Assembly (NCBI RefSeq): GCF_022376445.1
Contig: NW_025955078.1
Coordinates: 1-64,000, forward strand
Length of the DNA stretch: 64,000 bases
DNA from: Fomitopsis serialis
Taxonomy: Eukaryota > Basidiomycota > Agaricomycetes > Polyporales > Fomitopsidaceae
Reading direction: 5' to 3'
The position numbers and the translations under genes are program-made. This document shows, in pieces, positions 36,386 to 48,203 of the stretch; the first letter of the stretch is position 1; each line of letters begins with the position of its first letter. A model generated the notes under the pieces. The model did no database searches and was not told the DNA's origin. It worked only from the letters and a program-made list of their open reading frames with translations.

Positions 36386-36970
36386 ATGTTGTCTTCTGGC
36401 ATCACGAGATCAAATACAAAGTCAGCCAAGCAGGAAACAGCGACATCCAAGAGACCTCCGAAGGCCGGTAATTCCAAGAGCAATGCAAGAAAAGCAGATA
36501 CTGAGGGTAACAAAGGAGCGACTTGGAACACTGCTGAAGAGAAGGAGTACAGAACATGTTGAAGCGGAAGAAGCAAGTGTTACAGCAATGGGAGAGCAAT
36601 CACCAGGGCAGTGAGGGCCTGAAGAAATACAAGATGTGCAAGTATTGACCTATTCTGAGAGGTGCGTAAGAAGGCCTTGGCCATGCTCCAGGAAGAAGGG
36701 CAATCCGAGGACAAGGAGACACAACCACGCAAGAAAGCGAAGAACACATCAGGCTCTGGTCACCCTGCGAGCGGAGAGGAAGCTGATGAGCAGACAGAGC
36801 AGGAGGACGAGAGCGTGATGAGGCGGTACAATCTGAGAGCCCCAGGGCCAAGCATCGCCGTAAGTACTCAGTTGCGACCAGACAAAACCACAGGATCTAC
36901 TAACAGTACGTGACTCTTACCTAGCCCAGCCAAAACCTGCCTACAAGCAGGCAAACTGCAAACTTTGTGG
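36386..36970 (+). pseudogene. DUF6532-like gene, older 5' fragment
   Basis: MLSSGITRSNTKSAKQE (36386) parallels the start of the intact-looking copy at 30942, and later fragments VRKKALAMLQEEGQSEDKE and RYNLRAPGPSIA parallel its second exon. After a GTAAGT...CCTAG intron, AKPAYKQ matches AKPKPAYGRYKK. A one-base shift near 36557 and further breaks disable it. It stops exactly at the foldback terminus (36971), so all the folded domain is missing. By order it is the third member of the older gene A' / TET' / DUF6532' set. Confidence 0.65.
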
Positions 36971-38778
36971 TTACGATCCCTGAGGTACAAAGGTATCATT
37001 CTTATGATGGACGGGCCTGAAACACTTCCAGTGGCACCCGATGCGGCAGTTTTTTCCCACAGGTACAGTCATTTGCCCCCAGCTTACCATGTATAGTTAA
37101 CATTTGTTATGGTCAGTTAGCGGAGTTCAAAATTTTCAGACTCCCAGACGACGTGACTTGCACTAACACCACCAAACAAATGCTGTGGCTCAGTGCTTTG
37201 TCCTGGGGTGAGGGCCCAAGAAATGCTTCGAGTGGCACCCAATATGGCAACTGGTGAGCATGTCATGTGACTGGCAGCCAGGCAGCTCACTGCTAGTGCT
37301 CACACTTATATACTGCCCCATAGCCCTAGTTAGTAACAATTTTGAATGGACTTAGTATACTGATCTGATAGCCCTTCATTCAGAGAGTATACACTATCAT
37401 TATTGAGTAGCTAGAGTGGCTGGCTGGTCCAGAAAATGCAAAATAAAAAGATCCACATGTGCCTCTGCAGATGTCAAAGTGCCTATTTGTGCCTCAGATG
37501 TGTTCCATATGTCTGTGATGACATACATATGTGATTCAGACACTGTACAACTCAGTGGGTGCTGCACTACAGCCAAAATCAGCCACAATGAGCCATTTGA
37601 CCCTGTTTTCACATGTTGTAGTCCATGTACATGGTGTAGTGATGTCTAGAATAATCCCAAGCACTCACATTCTCCTATTGGGTGCTTCTGTATATTTGAC
37701 AGATTTTCTGCATTTTTGTGAGCTCCATGGGCACCACATCTTGTCCTACTTCCTCTTTGGGCAGGACACCTACTCTATATGGTAGTTGTGGTGTGTAACT
37801 GGCATATAGACACATAGACACAATCTGGGGATATATAATGGCCATCGATACATATGTGTTCATGCTACTATGACGTCAGGCTTTGTATGCTGCAGAGACA
37901 CTGTCTGAAGTGTGATCATAGGCTTATATGAGCTCACTGAATGTGAATCTCACCGTGTTATTGAGTATACTGCCCTAGTTGATGCAACAATTGTATCATG
38001 GAAGGCTATAAGGATTTGACCTCATTCATTCTGAATATTCCGCTTTTTCAAGTCTATACAAGCCCTCTTGAACACAGTAACAGTCTGCACTTACACTGCT
38101 TACTAAGTTCTCATTAAGCGCCCGTTGCCGAAGCAGACTTGTATACAACTGCAGCCCTGCATTTGTCGGCAACTGAGCTCACCCAAAAGGGATTTTGGAG
38201 CAATGTCATTGGTTGAACCACTGGCAAACCTTGCCTTCTAAGGGAATCATTCAATCTCAGCTCCCCATGCCGAGTTTTTTGATGGCTTGCCCAATGTGGT
38301 CAGCAGCACTGTCTAGACTCTTACTAGAGCACATTAAATGTGGAGAAATCTCGGAATATTGACTCTCATGCAATGCTCCTTGCACACATTTATGGAGGTC
38401 CAAATTAGGTATCCCAGTGCTTGTTCACAGTGTACTGACCAATGCAAGTGATGCAGAGTACAAATGTTGTTTTGCATTTACTGCCCTTACTGGAGAGTCC
38501 TACAGGCTGACAATCTTATGCAGGGGTCTATGGCTACCAGATATGAAAAATCACCATATATGGTAGATCCCTTGCCTGTTTGGGAAGTTGATGATAGATC
38601 ACCTTTACAGTGTTGCATAAATGGCCGGAAAATGAGCAGAATATTAGATAACACTATTGTCCCATTGTGGGTTGATAGGACTTATGTGTGATGCTGAGTA
38701 CTTGTGGATGAGATGGAAAGGGATAGCAGAAACACAGATTCTGGTGCAATAGGCTCAGCCACATGCCATGTGAGGTTC

Positions 38779-38817
38779 ACTCGTCCACAGGTCAAAATTG
38801 TGACCTGTGGACGAGTC
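38779..38817. repeat. Hairpin, inverted copy of 4000-4037
   Basis: Same 16-base complementary arms as at 4000-4037, here with loop AAAATT, inside the inverted block 36971-39550. Confidence 0.85.
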
Positions 38818-39548
38818 ATCTTGCAGTGTAGTCTCCCAGACTCCACTGAAATATGCTGTTTAAGGGAATTAGCCTCTGACTGGCCTTACTGTATTTGGCC
38901 AAAGACTCTCAAGTCCATGTATCTGCTGTACTGTAGCCTTCACAAATACAACAAATCTCCGAAATATTCTCTCTGATAGGTATGATGTCATAGAGTCTGT
39001 AGCTGCTGTGACTTGCCCATCAACTTCAGTGGTTATGGCACAATTCACAAAACTCAAAAACCCACATATGCCTCTGTACACATGAGTGCATTGCTTGTAA
39101 CCTTCAAAGTGACACTATCAAAGCCTGTAGACTGCCCATCTGGGATCTGCTATATAGGGAAGCTAGCCTTCCAAAAATGGCAGTTTCCATTCAGCTGCTC
39201 AGTCTGGGCTCAGAAAATGTTGATAAAATCTGGGAATATTATGTACAATTGAATTCATCCATGATGCCTGCTGTATGTAAGAAATTGATCCTGTATAGAG
39301 CCCTCAGAGTCTATAACTAGCATGCCTTGCCTATATATTCATAATCTAGAAAAGAGAACCTCTGTGGACAATTGCAAAGTGATCCCAAATATGAATAGGT
39401 TGTTGTCTCTGAAACACATTTGATATGACCTGTATAGACCATGCACATAGTCCACACAGCATGAGTGTGTCTGGAATGTGCACAGCACTGCTATGAATGG
39501 GGAAATATTGTCATAACATGCCTGTGTTGATTTCCCACAACTGAATGA

Positions 39549-40863
39549 CCTTTGGTATCAGAATTTCTCTGATCAAGGGCTAATACCTATACAACAGCAC
39601 TGACAGCAAGTCCCAACTGAGTAGTGGTTACTGTAGTCAACCCCCCAGATTCCCCTTCCTTGAGTTCTAGTTGATCTAGAGGATCTCCTTACTTCTTTGC
39701 AACATTCCCAAGCTATTTGCTCTATGTTACTTTCAATACAAACCAGTAACACTGCTCATTAGCATACAGATCATATTGATAAGCAACTTGGCAATTTACC
39801 AAGTAAGAAACAGATCCATAATGTCTGTTGCTCATGATTGCAAGCTATGATCCTCATATTACAACAACCTAAGAAATTAGCAGGCTACTCTGAAGTGCAA
39901 AATGTGGGAGATATGTCAGTACTCTATGCATAGACAATATACTAGCAGTCTTACCAAGCATGACTTCTGATGCGGGCAGCATGAAGTTGTTCATAAATTG
40001 ACATATCTCCTACCAAAGGGATCGTACTGCCAGCTATGGCCCTCTCCCCAGCAAGTCTCATGCAATAGCCCTCCCATAACGTGCCTGAAACTACTGATTG
40101 TTAGAACAGAAGATACTATCAGAGGTCTCACACTGTGTGAGATACTGCCTCAAATAGTAACTGATTGACTTAAAACAGAAACTGCAGATGTCTTACACCA
40201 GATGTCTGAGAGGGTACTACTGGGATTGCATGCATTTGACTGAAAAACACAGGGCTTTATATACACTTAGTGAACTCCTTAATAAGCAGCTGAGTAAGAT
40301 AATGAGTAAGCAAGCTCTCAAATTAACCAATCAAATCCTATCATGTGATCACTATCACTTGCTGGGGAGAGGGCCATAGCTGGCAGTACGATCCCTTTGG
40401 TAGGAGATATGTCAATTTATGAACAACTTCATGCTGCCCGCATCAGAAGTCATGCTTGGTAAGACTGCTAGTATATTGTCTATGCATAGAGTACTGACAT
40501 ATCTCCCACATTTTGCACTTCAGAGTAGCCTGCTAATTTCTTAGGTTGTTGTAATATGAGGATCATAGCTTGCAATCATGAGCAACAGACATTATGGATC
40601 TGTTTCTTACTTGGTAAATTGCCAAGTTGCTTATCAATATGATCTGTATGCTAATGAGCAGTGTTACTGGTTTGTATTGAAAGTAACATAGAGCAAATAG
40701 CTTGGGAATGTTGCAAAGAAGTAAGGAGATCCTCTAGATCAACTAGAACTCAAGGAAGGGGAATCTGGGGGTTGACTACAGTAACCACTACTCAGTTGGG
40801 ACTTGCTGTCAGTGCTGTTGTACAAGTATTAGCCCTTGATCAGAGAAATTCTGATACCAAAGG
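39549..40863. repeat. Snapback: 508-bp inverted repeat with 300-bp loop
   Basis: Arms 39549-40056 and 40357-40863 are near-identical inverted copies beginning CCTTTGGTATCAGAATTTC. The loop (40057-40356) is AT-rich with no gene. A third copy of the arm lies at 58254-58761. It forms the centre of the giant foldback element. Confidence 0.85.
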
Positions 40864-43800
40864 ATGTCTTTCAGTAGATTGTTAACAGTACTTCCCCAAG
40901 TACAAACCAATCAACAGTGGAGGATGGAACCAATATACAGAGGAGAAGTAGTATGCCAGCAAGGAATTCTAAAAAAGGCCTGTCAAGAATTGATGTGTTA
41001 TACAAGGAATACAACCAAAGACTGTGCAGTTTGCTCTCACCATAAGTGAACAGTTACCAGACACTGACCAGTAGTACAAAGCCATACTAAGGTATGTTAC
41101 TGGATTGGAGCTCAGCTCCTGAGTCAATAGTAATGCGCTCATGTAGTACAATGTGAAGCAATGTGTCACCATAGTAAGTGCCATCAAGACTGATAGAGTC
41201 ATGGGCAGGATTGATCACTGATGAATTGAAGGTACACTGGCATAAGAGTACAGAAGCAAGTGGTAGATGAGATAGATGTTTGGACTTGCTCATAGGGATG
41301 CTCCTTTTGTGCATTTATGCACAGCCTTTTAGCTACATAAAATACTTCATAGAATCCTACAAAATAGTAGAAGACTCAGTACACCACTTTCCAAGGCCAT
41401 TCAAGATGCAAAATAAGCTCACAGGCTCATTGTAAGGCAAGGGTAGATGTGCCAATAATTCTCACTGATCATCAAGGATGTGCTCGATTTATGACACACC
41501 ACTTGCATGTTGTCCTGAAACACTAGCACAGCCTTATGAACACTAGTCACTCATAGATTGCCTGCCAGCTGGGATAATATATCAATAGATAACATAGTCT
41601 GAGCTAATAGAACCCCAGTAATATCTTTCAAAGCATCTGGTCACAAGGGGTCTAAGGAGAGCACTAGAAACTTGGTAATAGTCCAGTCAGAACATACACC
41701 AATAGGTGCCACAAAGAATAACAATGTGGGAAAAAAAGATCACTGAAATCTGGTCAGAAGCATTGTGAACCCCAAATGAAGTCCATTAAAAGAATCTAGA
41801 CTAAAGATAACAAAGCCCAGGAGTGATAAGTATTCCTGCTGCCTACCCTAGTCAAAGACCATATCTATGGAATTTCTTGTAAAAAAAGGGTTTCAATGCC
41901 TTGTCCTAACAACAGACTGCATACTAAGACTTGCACATTGGCCTTTCCTGGGTATTCTAGTAATGCATACTATCAATGGTCATGCTCTCTGATCATAAGT
42001 CCAGGATTTCTATATCTTCAGACATACTCCCACGATAATCACCAGTGTCATTTTCTGGCTGACTGTTCATTTTGTGTGCACATACAATGTATGGTACTAT
42101 ATTTGGATTAGACATATATTTTCATGTTGACATTCTCCAGCGCAGATACCGCCCAGGATCAACTGCCAAATGGTGTACTGGTAGGCACACTGCCACAAAT
42201 TTCCAATGCTGTTCAAATATACACATGTTCACACCTGGGTCTAAAGTGTTATATTTCCACTTTCCATATAACATGAAAGGACCCAACATGAGTAGCTGAT
42301 ATTTTATCATCACATGTAAAAGGAAACAGTTGCAGCAAATGAGAGTACTCCCAAAGTCATATTATTGACTAGAGATCCATAAAAGGACAGCCATATATTG
42401 GCTCAGAAGTCCATTGTAATATGGCCTCTTCACTGTTGCTTAGTAAGCAATGCAAGTCTGCATTATTTCCATGGCAACCATGACTTCTTCTGAGCCCAAT
42501 CAGGAAGAAATCACAGCATACACTGCACAAACAGACACCACTGTCAATACATTTTTGCCCATATGAACAAGCCAAGAGCTGCCTATTCTATCTTCACATA
42601 CCAAGGGCCATTGCATGAGAATAGGATGATGGTAGTGCATACAGACATTAGATATGCTCCAGGCAAAAATTATATGAGCAATTAACAATCAAGCATAGCA
42701 CCATCATACTGTATAATTGGCACTGCTTCATATTGATACAATCAGTCAAAGACATGCTTATACTGGACTGGGACAATAGAGCTGCAGACATCAGGCTGTG
42801 AACTCTGCATTAGCACATCTGAGATGTACTGTCATGCATTGGCCTACAACAGTCAGCACAATATGATGTCATGGGATCATCTGATTTTATCTCATTTCCT
42901 ACCATGTATCTAGCATTGCAGAGACCATCAAAGCATTTGATCACCTATGGGTGGTGTCCCTACTTTATGACATTGCTAGCCTATAGACTTTCTAGCAACA
43001 GTAGTAGATGCACAACACAACTTGTACAATGTCTTTCTATCACTTTCTAGGATCAGTACAGTGTCATAAAGCTCTGCGAACCCATAATATTGATAGCTAT
43101 GCCATTCACATGTGAGACAAAGCCAATATTATGAACATACTCAGCATTAACTGTGGCCTTTGTGCCACAGGTGTTCACCATTTTCTGCATATGCCATTGC
43201 CTGCCAAGAGGTTTAGAAATGAGCCAATCAATACTTATAGCTAGCAAGCAGTACAAGGTGAGTGGAATCATACAGAATATTCCCTTGTTTTATCCACATT
43301 TTCTGAGCCCAGACACAGCAGATAACTCGGACTTTCCATTTTGAGAAGGTCAGGTACCACATATGGCAGGTTTCATTCAGGTCTCATATAGCCACACAAT
43401 CCATAGGCAGTTGGCAAGCATCACAGGAAACACAAACAAAGTGAAAGAACCAGTGTGTACAGAGGCATATGTATTTTATTTTGCTTTGTGAATGGTGGGT
43501 GCCATGTTTATATGAATCCATGGGAAGGCATACTATGTACAGCCTCTCTGACATCATATACATGACTGGGAATATTCCCAACTGTTTTTTGGGAGACCAT
43601 AGCACAGCAAATACATTGTCACTAATGAGCCTGTGGCTTGCATTCAAATTCAGCCCAATAGCCTGCCTTTGCAGGGCCTATTGGAGAGTTGAACTGAACA
43701 GAATAGCCTGGATCCTGTCTGGAGCTGCCAGTCCCTGAGAATTCCAGGTGATAATGGTGCTTACAAGATGGACCAAGACTCATTGAAAGAGTGGCTTGTA

Positions 43801-44334
43801 TCAGGCTATGCGTGGGAAACTCTGCATTATTATATGTTTTCTGCCATATGGCCTCAACAGTCAACCCAATACAAATCCATAGTACTATCTAATCTTTCTC
43901 TGGTTTTCCTGCTATTTATCCAGTCCTGCAGAGGCCATGCATGGCCAACTTCCCAAGTGGGCAGGGGACTAACCATATATGGCAGTTTTGTATGTTTGAT
44001 ATCCTCCACCTCACATAGCCCATACATGTGGAACTGTCTTGTACAAGCATTTTGCTTATATCCCCAGTATCACTTGCCAAGGTCAGTACTCTGTGAAAAA
44101 CAACAAGAACACCTAATCTGGGCACCCTTGTCAGTACTCAAGGGGCATTCCATGGAGAAGCAATATTTTAGGATTTTTCCGCATTTAATGGGGTTCTAGT
44201 AAGAGCTCAGTTAGTGTGGCTTGAAGCCATCAAAAAACTCGGCATGAAGAGCTGAGATTGAAAGATTACTTTAAAAGGGAACATTTGTCAGCATTTCAGC
44301 CAATGGGAGTGCTCCAAAATCCCCTTTGAGTGAC

Positions 44335-44378
44335 CGGAGTCGTCGACAGGCCGGAATTCCGGCCTGTCGACGACTCCG
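44335..44378. repeat. 44-bp perfect palindrome
   Basis: All 22 base pairs match, centred on GGAATTCC. It is immediately followed by CTTCGGCAACGGGCGCTTAA and the CGCTTAGTAAGCGATGTAAG motif (44379-44425). Mirror copy at 54736-54779; aged copy at 3065-3106. Confidence 0.95.
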
Positions 44379-45462
44379 CTTCGGCAACGGGCGCTTAATC
44401 GAGCGCTTAGTAAGCGATGTAAGTGCACACTGTTACCGCAGCACAATTCACTTGTTTTGGGGTCAAGAAAATGCGGATTAATCAGACAATATTCCAGGAT
44501 ATATGTGGAGCATCCCTGAGCATATTTACAAGTGGAGAAGATTCCCTATATGGTCATTCAGTGCTGACATCAAAACATGCATGTTATTACCATTTTTCCC
44601 CACCAATAGCTGTGCTGTGCAACTTCCAGACACATCCATGCATTGTAAACTATGCACATATCCATACAGGTCATAGGCAATGTGTTTCAGAGACAACAAG
44701 CCATTCATATCTGCACAGTCACTTGTGATTCTCTAAATGTTGTCCTTTGTTCTTCATTCCTTCAATGTATGATTAACCCTTGAAATGATGGGCTATCAAA
44801 TGAGTTTATCATCTCTATAACCTCTATAAGAGTTGATTAGATTTCAGTCAGTGTATCCCAGTCAAATGCCACATTCATGCATGTGTTTCTCTGTTTCCTG
44901 AATTTCAAACAACTGGGCAAGTCATACTAGTGATATATTGTGGGGGCCTCCATACAAGATGAATTGCCTTCATATACAAGGCAATACAGATGAGTCTGAT
45001 TACACATAATATTCCCTGATTTTATCTGCATTTTGTGAGCCCAGACTGAGCAGGTTAAGCAAAATTACCATTTTAGGAAGGTCAGCTACCCTATTTAGCA
45101 AGTTTGAGATGTCAGAGAATCTGTGGGCAGCATATAGGCTTCAAAAGAGAGACTTTTGAGGTGAAAAGGGATGCACTCATGTGCACAGAGGCATTTGCAT
45201 GTTTTTTTGTTTTGTGAATTGTGCCATGACCAGTGAAGGTAATGGGCAAGTCACAGCAGCTATAGACTCTATGACATCATACCTATCACAGAGATTATTT
45301 TGGGAATTTTCCGCATTTTAGTGGGTCCACAGTACAGCAGGTACAGTGCCACTAAGGAGCTGTGGCTGAGATTCAAACTCAGCTCAAAACCTCGGCAGCC
45401 TGCCTGATTAGGGCAGAAAAGGGGCTTGTTGCACCAATCAGAGCAGCTCGGCATCCCTCTCG

Positions 45463-45519
45463 TGCCGTTCGGAGGTGCAACCGTGCCAAATTTCCGCACG
45501 GTTGCACCTCCGAACGGCA
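45463..45519. repeat. Hairpin, 24-bp perfect arms, 9-base loop
   Basis: Arms at 45463-45486 and 45496-45519 (outer bases TGCCGTTCGGAGG) flank the loop CAAATTTCC. They are followed by GGGCGCTTAGTAAGCGATGT (45523 onward), the same downstream motif as the 44335 palindrome although the arms differ. Mirror copy at 53595-53651. Confidence 0.95.
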
Positions 45520-46739
45520 TCTGGGCGCTTAGTAAGCGATGTAAGTGCGGACTGTTACTGTGCTTAAGAGAGCTTGTATAGGCTCAGAAAAAAGCGGAAA
45601 ATGGAGACAATATTCAAAATGATCCAGGCAATGTGAATGAAGCTGTATATTGCATGGGTTTGACATCAGATCAGATAGCATTCTCAATAACCTGGTAAGA
45701 TGGTTGCTGTGGCCCCAGTGAGCTTATATAAGCCTGCTACTTCACTCTTGGAACTGCTCATGTACTGGACAACCCTATAAGATCATAGTGTAAGTACACA
45801 TTCAGGTATGTATCCCTAGATTGTGTCTGTGAGCAAGACAAAGCCAGCAGTGGATGCATAATTACCATATGGAGTATGTGACCTTCCCAAAGAGGAATCA
45901 TACACAAACAGGGGCATGTAGGGCTCAGAGAAATGCAGAAAATCTATGAAATATACAGACACATCAAAGACAAGTGTATGATTGCCTTGAGCTGCAATGG
46001 TTACCATTACATTGTATGCAAGGGCCATAAGATGGCAAAAGATGCTCAGATTACCCATTATAGTCCTTGTTACCTGTATTATTGAAGCTACTGAGTAGTC
46101 CACAGTGTCTGAACTACACATATACATTGCAGTGTACATATAGACCATATTTGAGTCATAAACAAGCAGATTGAATCTGCAGAGGCACATGTGCATTTTT
46201 TTGCTTTGCATTTCCTGGGTTAGCCAGCCATTGTATACACTCAATAGAATTTCTGTATACTCTCTGAATGAAGGGCTATCAGATGAGCATACTATGTATA
46301 CTATGATTTGTTACTGGCTGAGGCTATATAGGCCCTACAGTGTGTGAGCGCTTGGAGCAATGGCCCACCAAGCTGCCAGTCACATGATATGTTTACCAGT
46401 TTCCTTATTGGGGGAACTGCTAAGGCGTTTCAATGGGCCTCATAAGATAGGCCCAACGCATTCTCGACTACTATCGGCGTCTGGAAGACGGCACGTGAAG
46501 GGCATGCCAACCCCAACCTTAGTGAGATAAGTCCGCATTCGGCCTAACTGACGCGCACCTAGCGAGGGTGGCGATGTTCGACGGCGGGCACACATTGGAT
46601 GGGCGGATTGTACTATACTAGAGCCACGGTGTGGGGTAGGCCCACATGGGAGCCCCGGCGCGAGCCTCAATACAACGCACACACGGTCAAAGCAAGAAAA
46701 GAGGAGCGCGGTAACATTAACACACGACGCATGCGGAGG

Positions 46740-47543
46740 CTACTGTACACGAACGGCAGGCTCCTCCGCCACCTCATCCTCGACCTCTCCCTCCTCCATC
46801 GCCTCGACGTCCCGAGGGTGCGCGAACTGCAAGCGACGCGGTATCCCCGAATAACCATCGGGAACGTACACTCCTTCCGATAAGCGAGCGTGCAAGTCCC
46901 GGACGCTGGTCTCAACTGAACTCAGGCCCCGGGCGATACGGACAGCCTCGGAACGAGCGTCACGATTAGCGGTGCGGCACTCGTCCAGGAGGCCTTGGAA
47001 CCGGGTCAATAGACCATCGAGGCTGTCGGAAGAGGCGCGGAAGGAAGATAACTGCATGGGACGCTCCAGGTACCGAACCGGAAGGAGCGGGCGGCCGAGC
47101 TCAGTGTCGGATTGCTCGGCGGTGACACGGTTTGGAGCCCAGGCGATCAACGGGTAGGGCTCGCCCACGTAGCTGTGCTGAGACGGGAGAGTCAGGAACA
47201 CCTGGTCGAGGTATTCGATCAGGTCCTGCACGTCGGAGTATCGGCGAACGAGCGGAAGGGAAGCATCGCCGTGGGCGACCGCGCGAGACCGAGAATCGAA
47301 GAGCATCCGCTGTGTAGAGCGAAGGAAGGTTGGCGAGACATGGAGGATGAGGCGGAAGAAGGCACGTACGATTAGCCATCGGGCGCCATGAGCCCAGGCG
47401 AGCCACTCCAGGTCGCTATCGGGGTTCAGACGGGGCTCTACCACTCGCTCGTCCCGAAGGAGGTCGACGAGGCGATAGAAACGGGTGGTGTAGACAATGG
47501 TCGAGGGGTTGGGCGGGATGTCAGCGGGCATCGAGGACTCCAA
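46740..47543 (-). CDS. Gag-like hypothetical protein, copy inside the IS630-like element
   Basis: Two exons, 47543-47370 and 47309-46740, with the same intron position as the copies at 12143 and 59793 give 247 residues. The 60-base intron also reads through in frame. Conserved LEWLAWAHGARWLI ends exon 1 and SYVGEPYPLIAW follows in exon 2. The tail is acidic (EEGEVEDEVAEE) rather than Gly/Arg-rich. It sits downstream of the transposase within the same TIRs, so it may be a second element-encoded protein or a nested insertion. Function is unknown. Confidence 0.6.
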   Translation of the reverse strand: MESSMPADIPPNPSTIVYTTRFYRLVDLLRDERVVEPRLNPDSDLEWLAWAHGARWLIVRAFFRLILHVSPTFLRSTQRMLFDSRSRAVAHGDASLPLVRRYSDVQDLIEYLDQVFLTLPSQHSYVGEPYPLIAWAPNRVTAEQSDTELGRPLLPVRYLERPMQLSSFRASSDSLDGLLTRFQGLLDECRTANRDARSEAVRIARGLSSVETSVRDLHARLSEGVYVPDGYSGIPRRLQFAHPRDVEAMEEGEVEDEVAEEPAVRVQ

Positions 47544-48203
47544 CGACGGTGGGCTGGCGAACGGAAGAGGAGGGCAGGGACGGCGGAAGGAGACCTAAGG
47601 GTGCGGAAGGAGTAGGAGCGGAGGGAGGCCCAAGGGCGCGGAAGGAGTAGGAGCGGAGGGAGGCCCAAGGGCGCGGAAGGAGTAGGAGCGGAAGGGAGCG
47701 GGTGCCAGCGAGGTAGGGACGTGGGAAAGGCAGCGGAAGGGGGCTAGGAGGACGGGGCGGAGGAAAGGGGGAGTTAGTTACCTACCACTACCTCTCAGGA
47801 CTCAGTATCTAGGTTGCACCGGGCAATCTCAGGCTTCAGGTCCCGTCTCGGGCTCGCGTTTAGGCTAAGGAAGGTCGCAGAAGTTAGGCTCAGGCTCAGG
47901 ATCCAGGAGAGCTCAGGTTAGGATCGTCGGAGGGAAGGCTATCGAGTATACCAGGCTCAGGAAAGGCGGTCTTCACTAAAGGACATCGCGGACGAAGCGT
48001 GCGGCGCACCACCCCATCTCCCCTTTTCCCTCCGCGAGGTACCACGAACCTCGCTCGCTTCCTCCGCGAACCGTCAACTTGCACCAACGACCCCCGCCCA
48101 TCGTTTTCACCGATACCAAGAATTCCCTTCCGCGTCGTCCACGCACCGGGGACTCGCAATCACCACAACGGTCATATAGATTCAACAGATGTTTTAAATT
48201 GTG
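47544..48203. other. Region between the two genes of the IS630-like element
   Basis: 47590-47700 contains a tandem GGCGCGGAAGGAGTAGGAGC-type repeat (about three 46-base units). 47860-47960 has CTCAGG-rich sequence. The promoter of the gag-like gene should lie here. No other gene seen. Confidence 0.5.

Larger units (their letters stand above)
40357..46442. repeat. Long inverted-repeat arm 1 (pairs with 52680-58761)
   Basis: About 6.1 kb that recurs almost base for base in reverse at 52680-58761; compared stretches such as 45260-45470 are identical. It continues beyond the IS630-like insertion at 51023-51266. AT-rich with GC-rich hairpins at 44335-44378 and 45463-45519. No protein-coding gene recognised; open frames occur as identical mirror pairs, as expected for repeat copies. 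Confidence 0.88.
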
